This document shows, piece by piece, positions 9,301-16,154 of a stretch of DNA of 45,809 nt. Source of the stretch: CAIURC01 sp043777315 (GTDB lineage: Bacteria; Verrucomicrobiota; Verrucomicrobiia; Chthoniobacterales; Chthoniobacteraceae); contig JAYVPW010000177.1 of assembly GCA_043777315.1 (NCBI GenBank), positions 1-45,809 of the forward strand, read 5' to 3'. Position 1 is the stretch's first letter. Each line of letters starts with the position of its first letter. The translations under genes were made by a program, and so were the position numbers. The notes below the pieces were generated by a model, which searched no databases, had not been told where the DNA came from, and saw only the letters and a list, made by a program, of their open reading frames with translations.

Positions 9301-10480
9301 GGTCTCGCCGCTCGGGCAGCGGACGCATGTGAAGACGAAGTTCGCGACCTCCGCCGCGCTCGCGAGCACGATGATCAACGACCCGCTGCGCGTGCAAAAC
9401 CCGGCGAACGAGGAGCAGCCGATTCATCCGATCTACGGGTGCATTTTCGTCACGGATCTGGAGGAAGGGCTCGTGGTCGTGGACATCAATCCGCTCTACG
9501 ACGGCAACCCGGAGAACAACTTTCTGCGTCGGATGAAACTGCACGACGACAAGGGTGCGGACGGCGATCACTACAACCCCGGCGGCGTGCTGACGGGCGC
9601 GACGCACGGCGTCTGCGCGGGGCATCGCGTTTACATCACGACGGCGCGCGGTCTCGCGGTGGTGGACGTGGACAAGCCGGATCAACCGCGGCTCGTGGGT
9701 GAGTTGGCGGACGGGTTTCTGAGGAATCCGCGCGCGGTTTCGGTGCAGTTTCGCTACGCCTTCGTCACCGACGACGACGGCCTGAAAGTTGTGGACATCA
9801 GCGACCCGACGCACCCGCGCGCGATCCCCGGCGCAGTCGTCCCGCTCCGCGATGCCCATAAGCTCTACGTCGCGCGGACCTACGCCTACGTTGCCAACGG
9901 CGCGGACGGGCTCGCGATCATCGACGTGCAAAATCCCGAGCACCCGAAACTCGACGAGATGTTCAACGCTGGCGGCGAACTCAACGACACCCGCGCCGTG
10001 CAAATCGGCTCCGTCGCCGCGTCGCTGTACGCGCTCGTCGCCGACGGCCACAACGGCCTCCGCGTCCTGCAAATGATCTCGCCCGACACCGTCGATGGCG
10101 CCGCCGGATTCAGCCCCCGCCCAGCCCCGCGGCTGATCGCCACCTACCCCACCAAACATCCGATGCTCGCCGTTTCCCGCGGCCTCGACCGCGACCGCGT
10201 GACCGACGAGACCGGCCACCAAACCGTCGTCTTCGGCCGCCGCGGCGCGCGCCCCTTTCACCTCGACGAAATGCGCCCCTTCCTCCGCCACGCCGACGGC
10301 GATTTCTACAAAGTCGAAGACGTGAAGCTGAAGACGCTCACCGAAGAAATCACCGATGCCAAAGGCGAGAAACAGCACGTCACCCGCACCGCGCTCTTCA
10401 CGAAAAACGGCCGCGAAATCCCCGCGCCGCCCATTCCGAAAGCGACCCGCGTCGAATCCGCGGAACTGATCGTGCCGTGA
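6386..10480 (+). CDS. Decaheme c-type cytochrome fused to an LVIVD-repeat beta-propeller, exported
   Basis: A 1364-residue secreted electron-transfer protein. A Sec signal peptide (MRKSPLLSSLALSLGLLL) is followed by a Pro/Gly-rich linker to about residue 120. Ten CxxCH heme-binding motifs lie between residues 140 and 846 (CVECH, CIDCH, CGLCH, CSACH, CMNCH, CVDCH, CIDCH, CQICH, CFGCH, CTDCH). From about residue 930 to 1230 come propeller-blade repeats of LVIVD type, for example YVYTANGKDGLRAFDV, FVTDDDGLKVVDISDP and YVANGADGLAIIDVQNP. The start at 6386 places the signal peptide at the N terminus; an ATG at 6356 would put a non-signal stretch first. Codon use shifts from G-ending (GGG, GCG) in the heme part to C-ending near 9700. 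The partner is unknown; a ferredoxin gene follows. The ten motifs and the propeller are seen directly, while a role in periplasmic or outer-surface respiration is inferred. Confidence 0.9.
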   Translation: MRKSPLLSSLALSLGLLLSPPTRAQTSESAEGKKGLGPAVSVPLSPGSPALPPEVPVKGKMETVPGATGTGPKLSVPVGTGKAAALLPKETEPRLELMPGMSGMGPQTAVPKVHAATRSGVVRNWIDQTAAEAARKSAGCVECHTTTDAHTMHSSPNVVLGCIDCHGGNPARGLAIEKAHVPPRNAEFWRTSANPANGTTVLNHESPEFIRFVNPGDLRVADKACGLCHGDIVNRVGHSMMNHGAMLWNAAAYNNGAIDQKNAIVGQAYGTDGIALKLENPFKPTAEETRRYGWLAELVPLPRFNRSMPGNVFRIFEKGGMAPLGLGVPTLDEPPGKPERRLSDRGLGTLNRTDPVILGAQKTRLNDPLLGFMGTNDRPGDYRSSGCSACHVVYANDRSPTNSGWWSKYGHQGLSFSKDPTIPKNERGHPILHQFTRAVPSSQCMNCHMHQGNLFVNPFLGYTWWDQETDAEFMYPKEQHDPTDDELVRATVQNPEGAAARGNWGKLDFLEKVSELNPLLKHTQFADYHGHGWVFRAIFKQDKKGNRLDLDDKVIGHSDFKNAVHLNDIHLAKGMQCVDCHFEIEEHGNGLLYGEPRNVTTITCIDCHGTIDRRPTLITSGAGGHWDEKAHRTVPINLQAGSTPWKPRFEWEGTRLFQNSTMSPDVRWEMPQTMDVIDPLSPKYNAKARYAKTLQRDGETWGEVPDSPAKCKAKLAHSNQAMDCQICHTSWATSCFGCHLPMKANQRVAQNKYEGVIDRNFITYNPQVVRDDVFMLGIDGTVKKNRMAVLRSSSAVVVSSQNQNREWVYSQAQTVSGDGYSGQAFNPHFPHTTSGRGTTKNCTDCHLSKANDNNAWMTSLLGFGTGTVNFFGRYAWVGGEDEMHAVVWTEPEEPQSAIGSSFQSKAYPRNFAEHVQRGRVLKEAYEHEASEINDITLHGEYVYTANGKDGLRAFDVANIDQKGFSERFNTSPVSPLGQRTHVKTKFATSAALASTMINDPLRVQNPANEEQPIHPIYGCIFVTDLEEGLVVVDINPLYDGNPENNFLRRMKLHDDKGADGDHYNPGGVLTGATHGVCAGHRVYITTARGLAVVDVDKPDQPRLVGELADGFLRNPRAVSVQFRYAFVTDDDGLKVVDISDPTHPRAIPGAVVPLRDAHKLYVARTYAYVANGADGLAIIDVQNPEHPKLDEMFNAGGELNDTRAVQIGSVAASLYALVADGHNGLRVLQMISPDTVDGAAGFSPRPAPRLIATYPTKHPMLAVSRGLDRDRVTDETGHQTVVFGRRGARPFHLDEMRPFLRHADGDFYKVEDVKLKTLTEEITDAKGEKQHVTRTALFTKNGREIPAPPIPKATRVESAELIVP

Positions 10481-10481
10481 C

Positions 10482-10538
10482 AATTGTAGGGCGACCGCAT
10501 CGGTTGCCCCGGGCAGGCGAAGCGCCCGCCCTACAATT
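10482..10538. repeat. REP-like palindromic repeat, possible terminator
   Basis: Outer perfect 12-bp arms AATTGTAGGGCG (10482-10493) and CGCCCTACAATT (10527-10538) enclose two smaller inverted pairs (GGGCGACCG with CGGTTGCCC, and GGGCAGGCG with CGCCCGCCC). It begins right after the decaheme cytochrome stop codon. It has the look of a dispersed REP-like element and could also end transcription, although no T run follows. Confidence 0.7.
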
Positions 10539-10612
10539 CTCGGATGAGAAAATCTCGCACCGAATCGCACTAACGCATTGCGCTCGGCGCGCGAATTTCC
10601 TACTCAAAACGC

Positions 10613-10852
10613 ATGGCTGATAAATCGATCAAAGTTCCCGGAAATGTGGATGGTGCCTGGTACGTGGATACCACCTGCACACCCTGCCGCACCTGCATGG
10701 AAGTCGCCGGCGTCGAAGCGCTCTTGCAATGGAATGCCGACGAGACGCAGGTCCTTTTCCACACGCAACCAGCGGACGCCGCGCAAACCGCGATCGCCGA
10801 GGAAGCAATGGCCGTCTGCCCGACTGCCGCCATCGGCAACGACGGCGAGTAG
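10613..10852 (+). CDS. Single-cluster ferredoxin
   Basis: A small acidic protein of 79 residues with CTPCRTC (Cys 22, 25, 28) and a distal CPTAA (Cys 69). This C-x2-C-x2-C...C-P pattern binds one [4Fe-4S] cluster, as in short monocluster ferredoxins. No signal peptide is present, so it acts in the cytoplasm as a low-potential electron carrier. It follows the decaheme cytochrome gene by 132 bp across a palindromic repeat, so cotranscription is uncertain. The partner enzyme is not evident in the window. Confidence 0.88.
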   Translation: MADKSIKVPGNVDGAWYVDTTCTPCRTCMEVAGVEALLQWNADETQVLFHTQPADAAQTAIAEEAMAVCPTAAIGNDGE

Positions 10853-10855
10853 CCA

Positions 10856-11527
10856 TCAGCGGCCGTCCGGTCCGCTTTCGTTCAAGGCGCGGCGAATCTC
10901 CGCGCTCCATCTCGGCCATTCGTTGCCGAAGTTTTTCCCGAGCAGCAGCTCGAGATTTTCGCGTGCCGCCGTGGCAAAGGGATGCGCCGGATTTCGTGCC
11001 AGCGCGAGCAACGCCGGCAGCGCCACCGCGTCCGGTCGCACCAGCAAATCCTCGAACAAAACGCCGAGCACCCGCCCGTGCGTTTTCGGATTGAGCAGCA
11101 TCGCAGAAGCACTGGCATACATGCTGTCCGGCAATCGTTCGCCCGCCTCGCGCGCCGCGGTTTCGAGCGCCTCGGGCGGGAGGGAGTTCAGCATCGCGAG
11201 CAGAGTTTTCGCCTTGGCTGACTCATTCAGACCGGGCGCACTCGTGACCTTCTCAATCCGGGCCTCCCATTCCAATCCGCCCGATTGCACCGCGAGCGGC
11301 GGGACGAGAACGGGAGCCGGTTCGTCGAGCGTGAAAATCGTTGCGGGCGTGAGCGTCGCTTCCGGCGGCAAGGTTTCTTTCGCAAACTCATCCGGAAGAG
11401 AGGGAACGTCGCGATGGTATGGGGCGACCCGCGCTTCCAGCGATTGCATCCTCTGCCCATGCCGCAAAAAACAAACCCCAAGCACCAGACCGGCGACACC
11501 GGCGGCGATCGAAATGCGAACCTTCAT
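10856..11527 (-). CDS. Membrane-anchored hypothetical protein
   Basis: A 223-residue protein of no recognised family. One N-terminal membrane segment (ISIAAGVAGLVLGVCFL, residues 5-21) is followed by a proline-rich linker and, from about residue 95, helical repeat-like sequence (AKTLLAMLNSLPPEALETA, LPALLALARNPAHPF) resembling HEAT-like helices. It probably lies in the periplasm, tethered to the inner membrane. It is convergent with the ferredoxin gene, with 3 bp between the stop codons. Intact reading over 670 bases supports a real gene. Confidence 0.65.
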   Translation of the reverse strand: MKVRISIAAGVAGLVLGVCFLRHGQRMQSLEARVAPYHRDVPSLPDEFAKETLPPEATLTPATIFTLDEPAPVLVPPLAVQSGGLEWEARIEKVTSAPGLNESAKAKTLLAMLNSLPPEALETAAREAGERLPDSMYASASAMLLNPKTHGRVLGVLFEDLLVRPDAVALPALLALARNPAHPFATAARENLELLLGKNFGNEWPRWSAEIRRALNESGPDGR

Positions 11528-11680
11528 CAGTGCGAGAGGCTACGCAATCGACCGCCCGTTTCAACGCTCCCGTTGAACGGAGCATTGACGATCAATCACT
11601 TTCCCATGACACGCGGTGCGAGCAGTTTTCCCGAAGAAGTGAGGCGGTCCGTCCCACCGTCCGCATCGCGCGAATCTCCG

Positions 11681-11698
11681 CGTCACGATCGCGTGACG
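11681..11698. promoter_or_regulatory. Inverted repeat upstream of the PTPDL-like gene, possible operator
   Basis: CGTCACG and CGTGACG form a 7-bp dyad around ATCG, 50 bases before the start of the gene at 11748. The 11528-11747 interval between two divergent genes must hold their promoters, but I could not pick -35/-10 boxes with confidence. Its role as a binding site is a guess based on symmetry and position. Confidence 0.3.
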
Positions 11699-11747
11699 AA
11701 ACGCCTTTTCCGGGATCATCACATCTGATTCATTTCCCACTCTTCCA

Positions 11748-13037
11748 ATGCGCAAAATCACTTCCTCCCGACTTGCGGCTCTCGCCCTCGCGGCCCTGTG
11801 TGCGAGCGGGTTCGCGGACACCATCGTTTTGAAAAACGGTGAGAAACTCGACGCGAAAATCACCGCGGAGACCGACACCGAATTCACGCTGGATGTGAAG
11901 GTTTCCGCCGAAATCACCGACGTGCGCACGGTGCCGAAAAGCGACGTGGCCAAGATCGAAAAAGAGCAGCCCGATGAGATTGCCTGGCAGCCGCTGAAAA
12001 ACGTGGCGCCGGGCGCGAATTCGATGCCGGCGGCGACCTACACCGCGAGCATTCAGGCGCTGAAAACGTTCACCACGCAATTCCCCGAGAGCACCCACAC
12101 GGCCGAGGCCCAGAAGGCGATCGCCGCTTTCGAGGAGGAGAAAAAGCGCGTCGAGGAGGGCGATGTGAAGCTCTGCGGAAAGTGGATCGAGTCGGAGGAT
12201 GTGCAGCGCGAAAAGTATCAGATCAACGCCTCGCTCGCCTTCAACTACATGAGGGACCGGAGCACGCGCGGCGATCTCGTGCCGGCGCTGAACACCTTCG
12301 ATGCGATCGAAAAACAGTTTCCCGGCGCGCGCATTTTTCCGGACGCGATCGAACTCAGCCGTCGGATCGTCGCGACGCTGAACACCGAAGTCACCCGGCG
12401 GCAAGGGCTGATGAAAACGGAAATGGCCGATCGCGAGGCGGGGATGAAAATCGCGTCTGATGCGGACCGGCTGCAAATGCAGACGGCGCAAAAAGCCGAG
12501 CAAACTTCCGCAGATGCCGCCATCGCGGCGGCGTCGGGAAAAAAGTGGCCACCCTTCATTCCCAAAAGCGAAAAGAGCCTGACCGCGCTCGCCGGAAAAC
12601 TCCCGGCTGAGATCACGCGTCTGGCGGCGATCGACGTCGCGAAACAGCGCGAATCCCTCAAACTCGCGAACGAGGCAAGCGAGGCCATTTCCAACAAGGA
12701 TACGAGTGCCGCGGACGAGGCGCTAAAAAAGGGGAAGCAACTCTGGCCCGCGAATGAATTGGCCACCCGCCTGCAAACCGATCTGACGGCGATGAAAGCC
12801 ACGGCTGCAGCGAAGCCGGTGGAAGCGCCTGCCGCGACTCCTGCAGTGGTAAAAACGAAACCGCATAACGCCAACGTCACGAACGCCGCCGCCGCCGCCG
12901 TGCAGGTCGAGGCGCCCAAGCCGTTTCTCCTCACCCTGGGCGGCGCGATCACCGTGGTCGTGGTGTTGATTTTCGCCGGTGCGGGCATCGGCGTTTTCCG
13001 CAAAATCAAGCGGAAGGCCAACGAGATCCTCGAATAA
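11748..13037 (+). CDS. PTPDL-family-like exported protein with C-terminal membrane anchor
   Basis: 429 residues: signal peptide (RLAALALAALCASGFA), then an N-terminal beta domain (DTIVLKNGEKLDAKITAET, VRTVPKSDVAKIEKEQPDE) like that of Verrucomicrobia PTPDL proteins, long helical stretches with TPR-like character, an Ala/Pro-rich linker, and a C-terminal membrane segment (LTLGGAITVVVVLIFAGAGIG) with a basic tail. The family motif itself is not obvious; MPAATYTASI takes its place. The function is unknown; the topology suggests an envelope protein. It ends 6 bases before hisB and may share its transcript. Confidence 0.65.
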   Translation: MRKITSSRLAALALAALCASGFADTIVLKNGEKLDAKITAETDTEFTLDVKVSAEITDVRTVPKSDVAKIEKEQPDEIAWQPLKNVAPGANSMPAATYTASIQALKTFTTQFPESTHTAEAQKAIAAFEEEKKRVEEGDVKLCGKWIESEDVQREKYQINASLAFNYMRDRSTRGDLVPALNTFDAIEKQFPGARIFPDAIELSRRIVATLNTEVTRRQGLMKTEMADREAGMKIASDADRLQMQTAQKAEQTSADAAIAAASGKKWPPFIPKSEKSLTALAGKLPAEITRLAAIDVAKQRESLKLANEASEAISNKDTSAADEALKKGKQLWPANELATRLQTDLTAMKATAAAKPVEAPAATPAVVKTKPHNANVTNAAAAAVQVEAPKPFLLTLGGAITVVVVLIFAGAGIGVFRKIKRKANEILE

Positions 13038-13043
13038 TTTCCC

Positions 13044-13631
13044 ATGGATCGCCACGCGCAAATTGACCGGAAAACGCACGAGACCACGATCGCTGTCGAA
13101 CTGAAAATCGACGGACGCGGCGAGAGCACGATCGCGACGAAAATCCCTTTCTTCGATCACATGCTCACGCTCTTCGCGCGGCACAGTCTCATCGATCTCG
13201 TGGTCAAAGCCGACGGCGACATCGACGTCGATTTTCACCACACCGTCGAAGACACCGGCATCGCGCTCGGACAGGCCTTTGCGCGCGCGGTCGGCGACAA
13301 ACGCGGCCTGCGGCGTTACGGCTCGGCCTACGTGCCGATGGACGAGACGCTCGTGCGCGCCGTCGTCGATTTCAGCGGACGCCCATTTTTGGAATATCGC
13401 GCGCCGCAAAATGTCGCGGCGATCGGCGCGTTTCCGTTTCAGTTGGTGGAAGAATTTCTCCGCAGTTTCGCGGTCCATGCCGGGATCAATTTGCACGTCG
13501 AAATTCTCTACGGTCGCGACGCGCATCACATGGCCGAGGCGGTTTTCAAAGGCCTCGCCAAAGCCATCGACGCCGCCTGCCAGCTTGATCCGCGGGTCGA
13601 GGGAGTGCCGAGCACCAAGGGCAGTTTATAG
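13044..13631 (+). CDS. hisB: Imidazoleglycerol-phosphate dehydratase HisB
   Basis: Sixth step of histidine biosynthesis: dehydrates imidazole glycerol phosphate to imidazole acetol phosphate, in the cytoplasm. 195 residues, the normal size of a monofunctional HisB. The metal-binding histidine blocks are present (FFDHMLTLFARH, DFHHTVEDTGIALG, FAVHAGINLHVEILYGRDAHHMAEAVFK). The C terminus PRVEGVPSTKGSL is the family signature. It stands at the head of hisB-hisH-hisA, with a repeat element in the hisB-hisH gap. Confidence 0.97.
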   Translation: MDRHAQIDRKTHETTIAVELKIDGRGESTIATKIPFFDHMLTLFARHSLIDLVVKADGDIDVDFHHTVEDTGIALGQAFARAVGDKRGLRRYGSAYVPMDETLVRAVVDFSGRPFLEYRAPQNVAAIGAFPFQLVEEFLRSFAVHAGINLHVEILYGRDAHHMAEAVFKGLAKAIDAACQLDPRVEGVPSTKGSL

Positions 13632-13724
13632 TTGAGGGTTGAGAGTTGAGAGTCGCGATTTCTAATCTGCTCACGTCTCGCGAAACGGGGCTCTCAACTC
13701 TCCGGTCTCAACTCCCAACCCTCC
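13631..13724. repeat. Paired inverted tandem-heptamer repeat between hisB and hisH
   Basis: The left arm (13631-13652) repeats GTTGAGG/GTTGAGAG units three times. The right arm (13691-13724) is the inverse (CTCTCAACTC, GTCTCAACTC, CCAACCCTC). The spacer is 38 bases. It fills the hisB-hisH gap and could fold into a long imperfect hairpin in the his mRNA. It shares its architecture with elements at 19654, 23554, 27467, 28078 and 37748. Confidence 0.85.
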
Positions 13725-13728
13725 TCAG

Positions 13729-14373
13729 ATGATCGCCTTGATCGACTACGGCAGCGGCAATATCCGCAGCGTTTTCAACGCGCTGCGGCACGAAGGTGCG
13801 GAGGTGGAGCTCGTCTCCGATCCGACGCGGCTCGATGCCGCGGATGGCGTCGTGCTGCCCGGCGTCGGCGCGTTTGGCGACTGCGTCCGCGGACTGCAAA
13901 CGCGCGGGCTTTGGGAGCCCGTGCGCGAGTGGCTCGGGTCGGGGAAACCGTTCTTTGGCATCTGCGTCGGCTACCAGTTGCTCTTCGATGAAAGCGAGGA
14001 AACGCCGGGCGTGCGCGGCTTCGGGCACTTCGCCGGGCGGGTGAAAAAGTTCAGCCTGCCCGGACTCAAAATCCCGCAGATCGGCTGGAACAATCTGGAG
14101 CTCGCGAACCCGTCCGATCCGCTCTGGCACAAGCTTCCGCACGATCCGCACGTCTATTTCGTGCATTCCTATTTTCCCGTTCCCGAGGACGAGTCCATCG
14201 TCACCGCGCGCACGACGTACGGCGAAACTTTCGCCGCCAGCGTGGCGCGCGGCAGCGTCGCGGCGGTGCAGTTTCATCCGGAAAAGAGCCAGGCCGTCGG
14301 GCTCGGAATCCTGCGCAATTTCCTCGCCAGCGTGCCGGCGGAAAAAGAAAACGCGCTCGGCCTCACCGCATGA
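13729..14373 (+). CDS. hisH: Imidazole glycerol phosphate synthase, glutaminase subunit HisH
   Basis: Class I glutamine amidotransferase that supplies ammonia to HisF. 214 residues. The nucleophile region is FFGICVGYQLLFDESEE (Cys near residue 82), the oxyanion block is VVLPGVGAFGDC, and the His-Glu pair is AAVQFHPEKSQAVGL near the C terminus. The start IALIDYGSGNIRSVFNAL is typical. Its stop overlaps the hisA start (ATGA), so the two are translationally coupled. HisF is not in the window. Confidence 0.97.
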   Translation: MIALIDYGSGNIRSVFNALRHEGAEVELVSDPTRLDAADGVVLPGVGAFGDCVRGLQTRGLWEPVREWLGSGKPFFGICVGYQLLFDESEETPGVRGFGHFAGRVKKFSLPGLKIPQIGWNNLELANPSDPLWHKLPHDPHVYFVHSYFPVPEDESIVTARTTYGETFAASVARGSVAAVQFHPEKSQAVGLGILRNFLASVPAEKENALGLTA

Positions 14374-15158
14374 TTCTCCTCCCCGCGATCGATCTCATGT
14401 CCGGCGAAGTCGTGCGCCTGCGGCAAGGCAAGGCCGACCAAAAAACCGTCTATTCCAGCGACCCGGCGGCGTTCGCGCGGCAGTGGGAAAGCGAGGGTGG
14501 CGACTATCTGCACATCGTCGATCTCGACGCGGCATTCAGCGGCGAGCAGCGCAATCTGGACGCGGTCCGCGCGATCACCGCGGCGATCTCCATCCCGTGT
14601 GAACTCGGCGGCGGGATGCGCAACGCGGCGGCGATCGAGCGTGCTTTTTCGGCGGGAGTCTCGCGCGTCGTGATCGGCACGCGCGCCGCGGAGTCGCTCG
14701 ATTTCGTACGCGAAATGGCGGCGGCACACGGCAGCGAACGCATCGCGGTCGGCATCGACGCGAAGAACGGAATGGTCTCCGTGAAAGGCTGGACCGAGAT
14801 GTCCGCGCTCACCGCGCTCGACCTCGCACGGCGAGCCGAGGATGCCGGCGCCGGCACGATTATTTACACCGACATCGCGACCGACGGGATGATGCAAGGG
14901 CCGAATTTCGGCGAGATGGAAAAGATGCTCGCCGCGCTGAAATGCCAGCTCATCGCGAGCGGCGGAGTGTCATCCGCGCAAGACGTGAAGCGGCTCGGCG
15001 AGATGCCGGGGCTCTACGGTTGCATCATCGGCAAGGCGCTTTACGACAAGGCGGTCAGCCTGCCCGATCTCGTGGCCACGGCGAAGCAGTGGAAGTCAGG
15101 CGTCCCGACTGACCGGTCTGCGTTCCCGGCGATCCCACCCGTCAGGCGGGACGCCTGA
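14370..15158 (+). CDS. hisA: ProFAR isomerase HisA, with a repeat-derived C-terminal tail
   Basis: TIM-barrel isomerase converting ProFAR to PRFAR in histidine synthesis. The family blocks are present: LLPAIDLMSGEVVRLRQG, HIVDLDAAFSG, ELGGGMR, VVIGTRA, IYTDIATDGM and LIASGGVSSAQD, with the catalytic Asp in AIDLMSG and a second Asp in TDIATDG. The expected protein ends near TAKQWKSG, about residue 244. The last 17 or so residues (VPTDRSAFPAIPP, then VRRDA) are encoded by a GGAAG...CTTCT palindromic repeat at 15091-15163 that has overwritten the original stop. The active site should be unaffected. Confidence 0.96.
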   Translation: MILLPAIDLMSGEVVRLRQGKADQKTVYSSDPAAFARQWESEGGDYLHIVDLDAAFSGEQRNLDAVRAITAAISIPCELGGGMRNAAAIERAFSAGVSRVVIGTRAAESLDFVREMAAAHGSERIAVGIDAKNGMVSVKGWTEMSALTALDLARRAEDAGAGTIIYTDIATDGMMQGPNFGEMEKMLAALKCQLIASGGVSSAQDVKRLGEMPGLYGCIIGKALYDKAVSLPDLVATAKQWKSGVPTDRSAFPAIPPVRRDA

Positions 15159-15163
15159 CTTCT
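15091..15163. repeat. GGAAG/CTTCC palindromic repeat, copy 1 (hisA 3' end)
   Basis: Left arm GGAAGTCAGGCGTCCCGACT (15091 on) and right arm GTCAGGCGGGACGCCTGACT (15141 on) are inverted copies matching at about 21 of 23 positions. It belongs to the same family as 24055-24116, 25783-25844 and 43685-43751. It overlaps the end of hisA. Confidence 0.85.
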
Positions 15164-15218
15164 GACGAAGTCGTCACGCGCTCAATTGTTCCCTTCAAAA
15201 ATCTCCAATCCTCATCCC

Positions 15219-16151
15219 ATGCGCATCCTTTTTCTCGACTGCTCCTCCGGCATCAGCGGCGACATGACCGTCGGCGCGCTGTGCGATCTCGGTGTCAAAC
15301 CCTCCACCCTCGAATGGGAGCTCGCGAAGCTCGAGATCGGTGATTTCCACATGCACTTCGAGCGCGAGCAGCGGAAGAGCGTGGCGGGAATCAAGTTCGG
15401 CATCCACGCCGGCGCCACGCATGTCCACGAGCCGGAAAGTGAGGAGCACGACCACGATCACGGTGAGGAAAACTCTCACCACCACGACGAGCACGAGGAG
15501 CATTCCCACGCGCACGAGCACGGGCCGGAATGCGGGCACGAGCATGGGCATTCTCACGAGGAACATGGGCACTCGCATGCCCATTCCGACGAGCACGAAT
15601 GCGCACACGGGCATGCGCATTCCCACTCGCACGGGCGCAGCCATCGCGAAATCCGCGCGCTGATCGAGGGCAGCGAACTTTCGCCATTCGTGAAGCAGCA
15701 CGCGCTCGGCATTTTTCAACGCATCGCGGTGGCCGAGGGAAAGATCCACGGACAGCGGCCGGAGGATGTTGAGTTTCACGAAGTCGGCGCGCTCGATTCG
15801 ATCGCGGACATCGTCTGCGCGTGTGTCGGCCTCGAGTCGCTCGGGGTCGAAAAAGTCTTCGTGTCGCAGCTCAATGACGGCCACGGCACGATCGAATGCG
15901 CGCACGGCACCTTCCCCGTGCCGGCGCCGGCGACGCTGGAGATTTTGCGCGGCATCCCGGTCGGGCAAATCGACGAGCCGCACGAAATGATCACGCCGAC
16001 CGGCGCGGCGATCGCGGCGGAATTTGGCGAAAGCTTCGGCCTCATGCCGCGGATGAAGATCGAAAAAATCGGCTACGGCCTCGGCTCGCGCGAACTCGCC
16101 TCGCGGCCGAATGTGCTGCGCGCCGTGCTCGGCGAACTCGCGGAGGAGTAA
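15219..16151 (+). CDS. larC: LarC N-terminal part (nickel insertion protein for the nickel-pincer cofactor)
   Basis: LarC (TIGR00299 family) inserts nickel into the pyridinium bisthiocarboxylate mononucleotide to make the nickel-pincer cofactor. The 310 residues carry the family start ILFLDCSSGISGDMTVGAL, the block EFHEVGALDSIADIVCAC, and ITPTGAAIAAEFG. Residues about 67-145 form an exceptionally His-rich loop, roughly 28 His in 76 residues with Asp/Glu and two Cys, presumably a nickel store. The reading ends LAEE-TAA, followed in the same frame by one codon and then the ATG of the C-terminal part. No larB or larE is nearby. Confidence 0.92.
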   Translation: MRILFLDCSSGISGDMTVGALCDLGVKPSTLEWELAKLEIGDFHMHFEREQRKSVAGIKFGIHAGATHVHEPESEEHDHDHGEENSHHHDEHEEHSHAHEHGPECGHEHGHSHEEHGHSHAHSDEHECAHGHAHSHSHGRSHREIRALIEGSELSPFVKQHALGIFQRIAVAEGKIHGQRPEDVEFHEVGALDSIADIVCACVGLESLGVEKVFVSQLNDGHGTIECAHGTFPVPAPATLEILRGIPVGQIDEPHEMITPTGAAIAAEFGESFGLMPRMKIEKIGYGLGSRELASRPNVLRAVLGELAEE

Positions 16152-16154
16152 GCC

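Noticed and set aside
8243..10570. A 775-residue open frame antisense to the decaheme gene
   Set aside because: It is a by-product of high GC and G/C-ending codons on the coding strand; its residues are Arg/His/Val-rich without domain features, and ten heme motifs prove the plus strand.
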